Shown in pieces: positions 1 to 11,129 of a DNA stretch of 64,000 bases. Made by a program: the position numbers and the translations under genes. The notes under the pieces were generated by a model. The model did not search any database. It saw only the letters and a program-made list of their open reading frames with translations, and was not told where the DNA came from. Each line of letters opens with the position of its first letter. Position 1 is the first letter of the stretch. Origin of the DNA: Aaosphaeria pasadenensis (Eukaryota > Ascomycota > Dothideomycetes > Pleosporales); the NCBI GenBank assembly GCA_022813625.1, contig JAKLMB010000016.1:1-64000 (forward strand), in the 5' to 3' direction.

Positions 1-77
<77 letters not shown>
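1..77. repeat. (ACT)n microsatellite
   Basis: About 25 perfect ACT triplets run from the window edge to position 77 and end about 70 bases before the first start codon. The tract lies in the presumed promoter or 5' leader of the next gene and may continue beyond the window. Confidence 0.97.
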
Positions 78-145
78 AAATACAAACAGCAACCAGCAAT
101 TAATCGAAACCCCTCCTCCTCGTTCCCCGCCCCATTCCGTATACA

Positions 146-1066
146 ATGTCTTCTGATCGCAATTCACCCCCTCTGCCTTCCCCAGGCGCTACCGACCGTC
201 GACGCTCCTCCTTCACAGGCCAGACATTCCACGACCTCTTCGGCCGTCAGAGCAGCATCTCCGGACAGCAACAGGGCCCCATCACCACCGCTGCTGCCAA
301 CGCCCAACGACGACGCCTCTCCCTCACAACCATCGGCCTATCCGCCTCTCCCAACCAATCCTCCCCCTTCCAGCAAGGCCGATCCCGCACAGAGAGCCTA
401 TCCAGTGCCAACTCAGGCTCTGTCGACGAGAGCCCCTTCGAGGATGATCCGGCCCCTTCCGCTGGTGCCGGCAGCAACCCAGCAACACCCTTCGCCCGTC
501 GATTGAGCTTTGGAGCGCGCGCAATGCGGGATGTTAGGCAGAGCAACGGGAACATTGGAAACACCAATGGTAGATCTACCGTCCTTAAAGCCTCCACTCC
601 CCCGACTGCTAGAGGTCGAGGTCTGTCTTTATCCTCGTCCTCGTTTTCATCACACTCACATTCTATGTTACCAGGCAATGCTTCCAATTCGGCAGCAGCG
701 CCTGTGCAATGTTCAACTTCTTCTTCTGCGTCGTCTGCGTCTTCTGTTCTCCCACACCTTCTCGTCGAACATTACAAACAACACCCCGATCAAGCACTTG
801 GTGAACGCGAGCTGACATCTATTCTCTCTACTACAGGCGAAGGTTACAACTTTGCGGAGAACCTCCGCTCCCGCGCCGAACGCGGATCCATCTCCGGCTC
901 CCTCCCCGGTGCTCATTCCAGCCACCTCCCGAACCCTCCGCATCAGCATCAGCGCGCCAAAAGTGTCACTGTCATGGAACCTCCCGCTCGTGAGATGCCC
1001 AAACAACCCAAGGTTCCCGATGCTATGCAAGAACGCATTCTCAAGGGCGACTTCTACATGGACTAA
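146..1066 (+). CDS. Ser-rich conserved fungal protein, function unknown (possible in-frame intron 621-836)
   Basis: I do not recognise a named family. Read as one exon it is 306 residues, low in complexity and rich in Ser, Pro and Arg. Basic phospho-site-like runs (RRRSSF, RRRLSL, ARRLSF) suggest a kinase-regulated cytoplasmic protein, which is inference. The start has FHDLFGR, and the C-terminus (KVPDAMQERILKGDFYMD) is compact and looks like the conserved part. Bases 621-836 are probably an intron of 216 nt: they encode almost only Ser/His/Ala, are followed by CTACAG, and carry a GCTGAC branch-like sequence about 20 nt upstream. Splicing joins ...ARGRG to EGYNFAENLRSRAE and gives 234 residues. 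Because 216 is a multiple of three, both forms stay in frame. The donor (GTCTGT) is not the best consensus, so the intron is likely but unproven. Confidence 0.8.
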   Translation: MSSDRNSPPLPSPGATDRRRSSFTGQTFHDLFGRQSSISGQQQGPITTAAANAQRRRLSLTTIGLSASPNQSSPFQQGRSRTESLSSANSGSVDESPFEDDPAPSAGAGSNPATPFARRLSFGARAMRDVRQSNGNIGNTNGRSTVLKASTPPTARGRGLSLSSSSFSSHSHSMLPGNASNSAAAPVQCSTSSSASSASSVLPHLLVEHYKQHPDQALGERELTSILSTTGEGYNFAENLRSRAERGSISGSLPGAHSSHLPNPPHQHQRAKSVTVMEPPAREMPKQPKVPDAMQERILKGDFYMD

Positions 1067-4000
1067 GGGTGTACGTGCGATGGGAGACAACCACGCACCT
1101 TACGTCACTCCATGTATGATTAGCATTTCCACGCCAACGCCGGTAATATGGGAACGCCGGGATTGTACCGTTCAGCATGGGCCAAGGGCCTTTATCATGT
1201 GTTAACGCATCAGGATTGGTATGCCGGAGATTTCACGAATTCCTCGCTCCCGGATCATCCCAGGGACCAGAAAGAAAACGACTGTTATGATTGTGTTACC
1301 GGAGACATACCGGGTTCTTTCGTTTCTTTATCGCTCTCACGTCAGCCCCGTCCCTATTCGGAGTGATTGTACCGCTCTTATTCGACATGTTCTACTCTTT
1401 TCTGGCGCAAAATCACCTAAGCAGAGAGAAGCTACCTCTACGGGCTCCGTCGTGTCATGTTTTACTTTCACTTTTCAACAACTGTGTTTTAGAAGCGTTG
1501 CGAGAATGATTTCATTGAGTATGATAGCGCGATTTGAATGGCTCTGGTCTCCAGGTTTCGGAGAGAGCAGGCACGTTTTTTTTACCGGAGGGACATGGCG
1601 TTGGGCCTTTGCACTCTACTACGTGCATATCTACACATGGAGGTAGCGGCTACCATTGGGAGCAAATTCCGATTGTGTCTATTTCTTTTACTTCTTCTTG
1701 TTCTGGATTTGGTGCACGGTCAGATGGCGGAAGTTACCCAGTTTGATAACCACTCTCGATGTACATGCTACGCTTAGTGGCCGGAATACAGCAGAGTGCG
1801 TGAGTTGACGCAGGATAAATTGTTATGGCTCGACCTTTAGAGTCTCACTGATTGGTTCACAGAGACGAGGTACGATTGAATTTCGTAGCAAGAACAATGC
1901 CATTACAAAACACTGCAGAGCACTATGATGGCGTCATAAAATCTACTGGTGATATACATCCCTCTACACATGATGATCGTTCGACCATGGGGTCAGAGAG
2001 ACATGACCCAGGGCAAGGTAGCACCGAAACTTCACGCAATGGTACCGGAGCGGATCCCCGCGTCGCACAAGGGACTGCTGCTTCCCACGAAACCGTGGTA
2101 CTTACGTTCCACGATGGTCGAACTATTGTCTGCACACTTCTCCTCCCTTACTTCGTTTCAAGCGCGCCGTGCCGTACCGTTGAATGTCGAGAAATGGCCA
2201 GCACGTACCACAACCCCTTGTCATGCTCGTAGCGATATGGGCTCTCAATCTCAATCGAGGGCTTGGACTATCATGTCTACCAGTCGATGTGATGGATTCA
2301 TAGTACGTCTTCATCCATTGACGTCACTGTGCCTGTATCTTGCCCATTAATCGCTTTATGTGTTCCATAGATATCGCCCAGGACGATGTATTGCGATGCA
2401 TGCCCCGATTGCTTCAGGAAGGATTATGTGCTGATCCCTCTTTGTTGGTCTCTTGCTCCGCTCCCTCGGGATTGTTGCACAGGTATGCAGAATACCTCCT
2501 TATCAGAAAATTTCATAGCGATAACCAATGTGCAAAGGCAAGGAGACAGTTTGTCCCACCATTGATGATAAGACGGGCACGCTTGTCGAGGTACAACCTA
2601 CGAGTACGGAGTACATTGATCCTCCGCTATTCCTCCTGCTCCGTTATCGATAACATAGCGTGGGACCGACAGGCAAACAAAGCATGGTCGTACCACCGGT
2701 AGTAGGTACCTCGCATGATGTGTTCTTTCTCCCCGTATCCCGTGATAGCACACGCTCGTCGTGCCAAACAATTATTTGCGTGCCTCGTCCCAACGGATGT
2801 GTACTGTACGGAGTACTTATCGATGAAGTCTTTCTCTCGAATTTCCTGGGCTACACCCTCTGCTCGCATTGGCTGTGGGAAATGGTAGTGGCAGTCTCCA
2901 CCACTGTCTAAGTGACGATTACAACCATACACATGTACGCTCCGGTCCGATGCATTGCATTGCATTGCATAGCGTTTCTTTAGTGGCGGGTTCGTAGGTA
3001 GGTTTGTCAAGGGCCGACGGTATTTGCTGGGAATGGAATGTGGAACTTCAGCTCCTCTCCTTCTGTTACGGAGCCATGGTTGTGGGTTTCGACGAATGTA
3101 TCTATGTGTGCGAGTGGGGGTTCGTGGAGGCGCCATCTTGTCATTCTCTGCTCTCTGCTCTCTTTCCTCTCTCTTCTCTCTTTTTCTTGCTATCTCCATC
3201 CAATCCACCCTATCATTTGGTACTTCATGCAGGCCAGATCTTGACCACCAACTCTCTCCCGTGAAGTGAATCAGCACATACATACGCATCCTAGATTGCC
3301 TAGCGACCTAAAGCTACAGACTTTAGTGGCATATGAAGCTTCTCTCCAGCGAAACATTCATGTCATACGGTCAATGCTCTTACCGATACGATTAACCATT
3401 CGAACCAGAAAGCATCCTGCTTAGATGTGAAAGAACATCGACAGTCAACCCAAGTCCTTCTGAACCAATGTCGTGGCCAGATTATATCGCATCGACATGA
3501 CAAGCATGCAACGATAGAAGGTCAAGCAGTGTAGGCAGACAGGTAGGTAGGAAGGAGTTTAGGTAGGACATAAAGTTCGTCAAGGACATGCAATCTGCAA
3601 ACAAGATGGAACCAAAATCTGAGAACCGAAAAAAAGAGCTGTGACGTCTACTTTTCTCCATAGGCAAGTATCCCGTCTATCTACCTATTCACCGTCGCGA
3701 AGACGAGCACCAGCGCGAGCGCAGCCATAGCAGGTACTCTCCCTCCGCCCTCCCCCGCCCGCTCGCCCACCACACGGGCCGGCTATGAATAGTCGCTGCC
3801 AGCACTCCGTACTGCGTATCATGACCAGAGACAATCGGGAACAATGGTTGGGAAATAAACATGTTTAAAAGAGAAAGGACACCGAATCATCGAATGGGGA
3901 GACGAAATAATGCCGCCTAGGACGGACACGATTGGACTGTTGTAGGTGTAATTATTTATTTTATTGCCCATACCACGCGCGGGCAACCAAAACACAAGGA

Positions 4001-4998
4001 GTGGTTTGCCGCGAACTTCCCACACAGCTTGCACTGCCGTTGCTGAGCCAAGAGGGAGAAACTTTCATATATAAAAGGGTGTAGTAGTTTTTATGTGATT
4101 GTGAGAGGCGGTGGAAGACCGCGTGATGGGGATGGGCGAATTATTTTGCGTACAGAGAGAAAGAAAAAGAATGAACAAAAAAGACAGAGGAAGAGAATGA
4201 TGCTTGGAAAGATGCAGGTGTGTGATTTCCGGAGAGGTTTTGTTTCCCTTTTCTTGCTTGCTTGCTTGCTTGCATTCAACCACTACCGTTCCGCCTCCAT
4301 CACTATGCTATTTATGTCTGGAAAGGATGAATGGAACGACCAATATCAACAAGACAGCCGGAACCGAATCGTTACGCCTCTATAATACGCCGGCCCGAAC
4401 ACTATTATTCACACAAGGAGATATGGACCTCTGGATATTTTGACTCTTAAGGAGAGATGTCCCAAAAGTAACATTGTACCGAGAAGAGAAGGAAAAACCA
4501 TGAATCAGGAAAAAGAAAGGGTATCGGAGAGAGGACATCTTCGGAATGAACGCCCTGGTGGTCTGCAGAAATGCATGATTTGCAGAAGAAGACGAAAGAG
4601 AGAAGGAGTCAACGAAGAGGACGATGGTGGAGGAGGTGATACAAGCTCGACCAGCACAGACGAGCGATCATGCAGGTCCCGGGTTACCCCCGCGCTGCAA
4701 GTTTCCCAAGTACGACTGGAGACGAAAACGAAAACAGCAGCAGCAGCAGCAGCAGCAGCCAAACACGGAACAACGATAAGGGTGCGCCTTGTTGTATCAG
4801 GTGTGCTGCCGTGTTGCCTTCTGTCCTGCGGCTCGAATGCTTTGCGAGGTACTTGAACCCTGGTGGGCCGCCCGCTTTATTGGTTCTCGAAACATTCAAA
4901 TCATCAAATCATCCTGCTGGGGCTGTTCGTCTCTCCCCATCATCTCTTTAGCTTCTTCCCACCAGCCACTCCACCAATGGAAGTTACTCGTGAATTAT
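1067..4998. other. Intergenic, no supported gene
   Basis: About 3.9 kb with only short overlapping open frames on both strands, none with a recognisable domain or convincing splice structure. It holds copies of the dispersed GTACGGAGTAC motif (exact at 2806-2816), a CTTG tetramer run near 4252-4273 and a CAG tract at 4735-4759. The left part is probably the 3' region of the first gene, and the right end is the 3' region of the minus-strand CSI2-like gene. Confidence 0.6.
4735..4759. repeat. (CAG)n microsatellite
   Basis: Eight uninterrupted CAG units lie about 240 bases beyond the stop codon of the CSI2-like gene, so they are probably non-coding or in its 3' untranslated region. Confidence 0.9.
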
Positions 4999-6216
4999 TT
5001 ACTGTCGCTGCTGGGGACCGTTTCCGTGGCTTTCGAAAAGGTCTTCCAGGTACGCACTTGGTGCTCTTCCTCCGGCAGTCGTCGTTCCTCCAGGAACATT
5101 GAGAGAAAGTTGGCTCATGCTTCCTTGCTCACCGGCATAGATGTTTCCTCGGTTGTTCTGTTGATTCAGGGTTGCGACGCTGTTGCGCTGGTACACGGAG
5201 ACTCCGTCGCGGCTTGGAGGTGCTCGGTCATAGCCTCGAGATGGGGGCAGAGATGGCGAGCCAGGAGGAGAAATGCCGCTGCGCGAACTGAAACGGTTGC
5301 CTGGTGTGGCCAGGGAATGCGTCGACAGATGTGCTCCCCCGTGCCCACCAATGTGCGTCATAGGAGCGCCGGAAGCTGCTTGAGCATTGCCAGAGGGGTA
5401 GTATCCCGCAGGAAGGTAGGTCGACGAACGGTTGACAGAGTCGCGTACGCCTGCAGCGCCGCCGGCAGTGGGGGAGAAGAACAATGAAGACTGCGACCTT
5501 GGAGGAGTGCCTGCGTTCGGCGAAGCGAATGGCTTGGGCGGCCTGGAGGTACCCGTGGGGGCCGCGGATAGATGATCGAGAGACATGGTCGAGCTCGCAC
5601 CAACGACATTGTACATGCCACGCTTCTTGCCTCCAGGAACGGCGGACATTGCCTTCAGATCTGCCATGTTCTGGGCCGTAGCAGCACGTTTGACGGAACG
5701 ATGCAGAGACCAAGCAACGAGGCCTCGCCATGCGAGTACGCAAGCCCCCAAGAAGCCCAAGGCCGCGCCGACACAAATGAAGACGGTTCCGTCGGGCAGA
5801 TTCGACTTCTGCATATAAGGTGCACCAGCTGTGAACGGGACGACCATTTGGGGAATACCAACACCGGCGATCGTAGGAACATCAGAGAGATGGAAAATCG
5901 ACGTAGGGCCATCGTTGCTGGCTTTGGAGGGAGCGCTTGAAGAGGACGGGGCTAGTGTGACGGCGGCATTCTGGAGCGAAGTGCTTGATTTGGGTGGCTC
6001 TGTTGTCTTTGCTCCCCCCGTTGCACTGGCACTGGCGCTCGCGCTGGAGCTTTTGTTATCTTCGGATTTTGTCTCCTGTGGTGTTTCTTCCCCGGTTTCC
6101 GTGGGTCCCTGAGGCTGGCCAACGCTGGAAAGATTCGGTAGGTTTGTCAGGGCCTGCGCCGAAATGGCGGGTGCGAGAACGAGCAGAGCCCCGACGACGG
6201 CTGTTGAGGGTCGCAT
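4999..6216 (-). CDS. CSI2-like single-pass membrane protein
   Basis: The protein has 405 residues in one exon. The N-terminus (MRPSTAVVGALLVLAPAISA) is a signal peptide. A Ser/Ala/Thr-rich extracellular stalk follows, then the core that marks the family: VPTIAGVGIPQMVVPFTAG, a short Leu-Pro-Asp-Gly stretch, and a membrane helix around TVFICVGAALGFLGACVLAW ending in basic RSVKRAA. The rest is a disordered Ser/Gly/Pro-rich cytoplasmic tail of about 200 residues. The layout matches fungal CSI2-type proteins; yeast Csi2 is linked to chitin deposition and is seen at the bud neck and vacuole. A cell-wall role here is inferred from the family. The start is the first ATG before the signal peptide. 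Confidence 0.8.
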   Translation of the reverse strand: MRPSTAVVGALLVLAPAISAQALTNLPNLSSVGQPQGPTETGEETPQETKSEDNKSSSASASASATGGAKTTEPPKSSTSLQNAAVTLAPSSSSAPSKASNDGPTSIFHLSDVPTIAGVGIPQMVVPFTAGAPYMQKSNLPDGTVFICVGAALGFLGACVLAWRGLVAWSLHRSVKRAATAQNMADLKAMSAVPGGKKRGMYNVVGASSTMSLDHLSAAPTGTSRPPKPFASPNAGTPPRSQSSLFFSPTAGGAAGVRDSVNRSSTYLPAGYYPSGNAQAASGAPMTHIGGHGGAHLSTHSLATPGNRFSSRSGISPPGSPSLPPSRGYDRAPPSRDGVSVYQRNSVATLNQQNNRGNIYAGEQGSMSQLSLNVPGGTTTAGGRAPSAYLEDLFESHGNGPQQRQ

Positions 6217-6370
6217 GGTGGTGATAAAGAATGTGCGGGTGCAGATGTAGACGGAGAATGAGAGGTGTTGTTGTTGTTGTTGTTGAGGCGACCGCGGTCG
6301 AGGACGGGATTAGGGGCGGTGCGGCTAAAAGACTGTATATCCCTCGCTCAGGGTCGTGGTTGGGGGGTGA

Positions 6371-6409
6371 GAAGGAGGAGGAGGAGGAGGAGGAGGAGGA
6401 GGAGGAGGC
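6371..6409. repeat. (GGA)n microsatellite
   Basis: About 12 GGA units lie some 155 bases upstream of the CSI2-like start codon. On that gene's strand this is a CCT-rich pyrimidine tract, common in fungal promoters. Confidence 0.9.
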
Positions 6410-6650
6410 GGCGCCGGTGGTAATGGTGGTGGCTGAGAGGTTTGAATGTCGTTCGCACGCAGGACAGGAGGATGGAGAGCGAAGGACGTTTGAAACGAGT
6501 GACAGGAGGGTGAGGATGAGACCGAGGGGTGTGAGTGAGAGAGGCCCCCCCTATGAAGCAAGTCAAGTAATTAACTAAAGATAAAAGTTTAATACTACTG
6601 GATGAGAGCCGAACCACTTGGGAGGGAGAGCTGAAAGAGAGAGGGTACGG

Positions 6651-6680
6651 AGTAGAGTAGAGTAGAGTAGAGTAGAGTAG
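6651..6680. repeat. AGTAG tandem repeat
   Basis: Six tandem copies of the pentamer AGTAG immediately follow one GTACGGAGTA motif. It looks like local expansion of the AGTA end of that motif. Confidence 0.85.
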
Positions 6681-7304
6681 GGAGGGGATGAGTGGAGGAC
6701 GGCCTGTCCTGTCTTGTCTGCAGGGGAAGTCAGCCCGTCCGTTCATCCTTCTACTAGGTAGGTAAGTTCTGAGGTAGATAATTACTGTATGTGGGTCGGA
6801 CGCTTGGACGATACCCTCATGGTATAGGCAGGCCAGGCCATCGTATAATGTTTGCCACCCAAGAGACGCGCTGTAGGTAGAGTAGAGTGTACCGAGTACG
6901 TCCATGTGTTGACCATAGTGGTTGATTATACAAATATTCATTCGTTCAGTCAATGCAACCATCCAAGCATGATGGTCTACTGTGTAGGACTTGTACTATA
7001 CTCGATTACTGTACTGTATGTATTTTATTGTACCTCCTAGAACTAAACTTTAAAGGAGCCTCGGGAATCTAAGAATAGCCAGCCAGCACGAGCGCTATTG
7101 GTGTCGTATTCTATCTGGAGACTAGGTACCTTAGGGTAGGTACCTACTGTCACTGTGTAGGTAGGTATTGCAAATGCCATCGTTGGGAAGGATGTCGAAA
7201 AACTCGCATCTACGCGGAAACTAGAACTACAGCATGATACTCGTAGGATATCTGAAAGATGATGTCAATCTACAGAATCATTCCTTCGCGGGTGCCCGCA
7301 TCCA

Positions 7305-7323
7305 CGTTACTCGTAGAGTAACG
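7305..7323. promoter_or_regulatory. Perfect inverted repeat upstream of FCF1
   Basis: CGTTACTC and GAGTAACG are exact reverse complements separated by GTA. The element lies about 160 bases upstream of the FCF1 start codon, so it could bind a dimeric regulator. This is inference from symmetry and position only. Confidence 0.35.
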
Positions 7324-7485
7324 AGGGTCGGCATACACAGCCTCCACGTGACCGGGCCGACCATTGTCCCGCGATCCCATCCCCAACCCCTGGTCGGTCT
7401 AGAGACTGAAATCTTGGCAATCTGAGGAAATGTTCTAGCAAAAAGTGCTCCGCAGGCGTGTCTCTTCATTCCTCAATTATTCAAC

Positions 7486-8325
7486 ATGGGTGTCGCAAAG
7501 CGTACGCGCAAGTTTGCGCAAGTCAAGCGCGTAATCGGTACGTACTACAGCTGTCACTTTCAAACAAATATCAAAAGATTGTATCTGAACGAATCCTGCA
7601 GGCCAAAGAGATGCTCGACTCGCAAAGAACCAGCTCAAAGGCGGCGAAGAATCCAAAAAGAAAGTCGAGAGCGAGCAGCCCGTCCGCGAAATCCCACAAG
7701 TCCCATCGTCCATGTTCTTCCAGGCCAACGAAGCCCTCGTGCCCCCCTATAGCGTCCTCATCGATACCAATTTCCTCTCCCATACCGTTCGCGGCAAATT
7801 GGATCTCCAGACTTCCTTGATGGATCTTTTACTCGCAAAGGCAACACCAATAATCACAGACTGCGTTATGGCCGAGTTGGAGAAGTTGGGCCCCAAGTAC
7901 AGAATAGCATTGAGAATCGCAAGAGACGAGCGGTGGCAGCGTGTCAAGGTACGTCTCTCTATTCTTGCCTTCCCGTTAGACCAAGCATGCTAATTCTTTC
8001 CGCAGTGCGATCACAAAGGAACCTATGCTGAGTGAGTTCATACTCGGGATTACATATTGCAGCTATAGCTGCCTGGCTGCAGGGACTAACAGAATTCTAG
8101 TGACTGTCTCGTGGATCGAGTTTTGAAACATCGAATCTGTAAGTACTACCTTTCGAAGCGCACTACATGGTTTGAGAGTAACTAATCCCCTTGCTAGATC
8201 TCGTCGGAACCAACGATCGCGACCTCAAGCGCCGCCTGCGCAAAATCCCCGGTGTCCCAATCGTCTCCGTTGCTCGTGGAAAATACGTAATCGAGAGGTT
8301 GCCAGACAACCCAGACAGTCGATAA
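7486..8325 (+). CDS. fcf1: rRNA-processing PIN-domain protein FCF1/UTP24
   Basis: FCF1 (UTP24) is the PIN-domain nuclease of the small-subunit processome that acts in early 18S rRNA maturation in the nucleolus. I read five exons: 7486-7537, 7602-7948, 8006-8031, 8101-8138 and 8198-8325, giving 196 residues (yeast has 189). Junctions are GT...AG and keep frame. The protein starts MGVAKRTRKFAQVKRVIG, as the family does. PIN-domain acidic motifs are visible: VLIDTNFLS, PIITDCVMAELEKLGPKYRIAL, CDHKGTYADDCLVDR and VGTNDRDLKRRLRKIPGVP. It ends with YVIERLPDNPDSR. The family match is near full length with nothing missing. Four introns in under 600 coding bases is dense but not odd for a filamentous fungus. 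Confidence 0.97.
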
Positions 8326-8857
8326 TGGTTATACCTGAGCCGATATTGGGCGAATCGTTTATGGGAGTGAGGGGTGTCTTTTCAAGCATAGCGCGGCGTT
8401 CAAAATTTACGACTAGACTGGGCTGCACCTAGGATTTCTACATGGGAGGCTGCTCATTTCTAGCTGCCTGGAAGTAAGATGGAAGAAAGTGAAAGACTGG
8501 GATACACCGAGTTCCATTGATTTTTGCTATTACCTGGTAACCCAATAACACACATTCACGCCAAGGGGAGATTGCTCGTGGAAATGACCCGTCGGTTCAA
8601 TTGACACATGAATGGAAGCCTATAGCATATTCACCTGGGTATGTGGGAATGAAACGTTTGCAACACAATCTGAGGAAACAAAATACATTGGTTATCCATA
8701 CATTCTACCGCAGAACGATAGGAAATCGCTTGGTCTCGTTAGTTTGGCCGTTACAAAGATAATACATAATCAACATAAGATACTCGGATCTCTAAAGGAA
8801 TCGATGCGAACCACCATGGCGCCGTCCAGGATCACCCATTACCCCCAACTCCAAAAT
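8326..8857. other. Intergenic, shared 3' region
   Basis: This is the gap between the convergent ends of FCF1 and the next minus-strand gene. I see no gene or notable structure. Confidence 0.6.
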
Positions 8858-11129
8858 CTACAAAACCCCCATCTCGACAATGCCGTCCAGCAACGCCGCC
8901 AGCCCGCCCACTTTCGCCAAAGTGCCCACAGTACTACTACTATGCTTCTTTCTGTGACTACTAGAAGACGGCCTCCTGCTTCTAGATCTATGGCATCGCT
9001 CCCGGTTTTTCTCACGTGGGGGTTTGAGCCCATTGTTCTCGGAGTCGGACGTTGTGGATGTACTAGAGTAATGTTCTGAACGGTATGGCTGATACTCGGG
9101 TCGATACACTGGAGTGGGTTGTGGCTGTCTGGGCGGGAATTGGGGGTATTGAGGTGATAAGGGAATACGACCGTGACCTGCGGGGCTGGGGATGGCGGAG
9201 GTCGGGCTGAAGGGCGGCGGGGGTGGTAAAGGAAAGTACGATGCAGGTTGTGCAGGGTAATGCATGGTCTGTAATGGCTGATGGCCTGGACGAGGCGGAA
9301 GTTGAGGATTCACATTGTGCGGAATCGGTCCCGGCGGTGGTGGTGGATAATGTGTTCTAGGACCAGGCATTGATGAGGATCGATCGAGCGGTGGTGGTGG
9401 CGGATAAGCGTAAGCAGTCCGCGATCGCTCCAAAGGAGGATGAGTTTTCTGGGTCGTTGGCTGCAGGCTCGCAAGAGGGGTACGGTCTTGATCTCTGTCA
9501 CGGACAGGTCTCGACGCCGGGGGCCGTTCGAATGAAGAGCGGCGTGGCGGAGGAGGGGACGGTGGTAGATTTTGTCGATAGATTTCGACTGTTCTTTCGA
9601 CAAGACGCTGAACCTGGGCAAAGGTTAAGGCTTGGTCAATCTTAAAGCATGCCTCCAGTTTCGTTCGCCGATCATCTTGACGTGACTTTTGAAGTTGGTG
9701 ATATTCAAATCTTGCTTCTTGGATGGCTTCCTTGCAAACCCATAACGCCGATATCTCTGTCCAGCTTCTCCTGTCGGAGAACGCAAACGACGAGGGCTTC
9801 TCAGTATTCGTATCTTGTACCGTGCCATCGATATAGTCCCAGTAGTATGAGCCTGAAACGAGCCGCCATGGAATCTCAAGAGAGATATCTTCATCTTTAA
9901 CCTTTGCCTCAACAGCTGCTGCAGCTTCGACAGGTAGACTAGCAATGCTGGATCGTGGAGATGCCCCATAAGAGGAAACGGGCGATATCGGTGCTGTCGG
10001 GCCAAATTTTGAGGTTGGCACAGGAATGGGAAGAGTGGTATTCTCAGTGAACAGAGGCTGAACACTACCCGGTCGACGAGGAGTCGGCGTTCCTATTTTG
10101 GTGCCGTCTTCACGTAGATATTCTGCTTCGTCGTCACTGTCGGACTCGACAGTGGGTTGTTGAGTTTCCCTTTGTTCTGCTAACCGCTGTCGCTCGATAT
10201 CAGATATGTTGTCATGTAGTTGACGTAGTCTAGTCCATGTGCTCAGTACGTGGTCCGCATGGGATCCGGAGATCGCGCAAATCGACGGCATCCAAGCCTC
10301 TTCCTGGGCGTCAACGGTGTCTAGGCTTATGATAGATTCATGCTGATACTGAACGAGATCCGTGGGCGTTAAGCTGTTCTTCTCCGGGAGTGTAAGGCTT
10401 TGGGAGCTGTCGCCTTCCGTTATCAATCGTTCGTTGACACGTGACGAATGGTAAAGGCTTGACGCGGATAGAATGGCAATCTGCTGCTCAATCACCAGGC
10501 TTTCGAGCTGGTTCTTCTCATTTGTCACGGCGGCCTCTGCGCGCTTCGGGGAAATGGACGGCTGAACCCTGTTGTGTGATTAGGCGATATATTCATGCTG
10601 AGAGAAGGGATGATAAATACCTCGCCCATATTATACTTTGGGCGGTGAACAAGGTCTGCAACACGATCCTAATTGTGCATTTGAGCGCTTCGAGGTGAGC
10701 ATAGATATATCGGAACCGCGCCAGCTCCTCCTCGGATAATTGAACAGCATCCCTTTGATGATGGCCAGGTTGCTCTTCATATTTTCCCGCATGGGTTTCT
10801 TGATGTGTAGTCGTCTTATCGCTGATTTCGTCTAACACGAGGCTACATTGGTCGAATAAATCGTGAAGTACTTGAATGGCCTGGTCCCACGTCAACACCA
10901 TGTTGTAAATACAAGAATCGAACAACGGTACCTCGGCCGAGGGCAAGCTGTCATCCTGTCTTATAATCGTACCTATCTGCTTGACCGTAAGGGAGAAGTT
11001 GCTGACGGACTTTGCAAGCTGACACAGAAATTTGCCATCTCTTGCCGTGGCAGCATGCTTATAAAGATCTAGGGATAGTGCAGAACCTCGTGAATAGAGG
11101 GCAAAGATGGCGCCGAAATCTGCCATCAA
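8858..11129 (-). CDS. Pro-rich protein with fungal STAND-type N-terminal helical domain
   Basis: There are two exons on the minus strand, 11129-10621 and 10568-8858, joined across a 52-nt intron, giving 739 residues. Residues 1-170 (MMADFGAIFALYSRGSALSLDLYKHA...) look like the alpha-helical N-terminal domain found in front of fungal STAND/NLR proteins. No P-loop, NACHT, NB-ARC or repeat domain follows. Instead there is a middle region with a conserved-looking WRLVSGSYYWDYIDG motif, then long Pro/Ser-rich disorder with PPPP runs. The end is basic (RSRSRRPSSSSHRKKH) followed by a short small-residue hydrophobic helix (TLAKVGGLAALLDGI). A scaffold or signalling role is possible, but function is unknown. 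The second ATG (codon 2) could equally be the start. Confidence 0.8.

Larger units (their letters stand above)
6217..7485. other. Intergenic, promoters of CSI2-like gene (-) and FCF1 (+)
   Basis: This is a shared upstream region of about 1.3 kb between divergent genes. It contains a TTG run near 6263-6285, a GGA tract (6371-6409), a GAGTA tandem (6651-6680), several TACCTACCTAGG-like runs near 7130-7170 and a perfect hairpin at 7305-7323. No supported gene. Confidence 0.6.

Noticed and set aside
2627..3289. 220-codon minus-strand open frame rich in Arg
   Set aside because: Composition is random-looking, there is no domain or splice structure, and it overlaps open frames of similar quality on the other strand.
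4684..4899. Open frames through the CAG tract
   Set aside because: Poly-Ser, poly-Ala and poly-Leu readings come from the repeat alone, with no flanking conserved protein.
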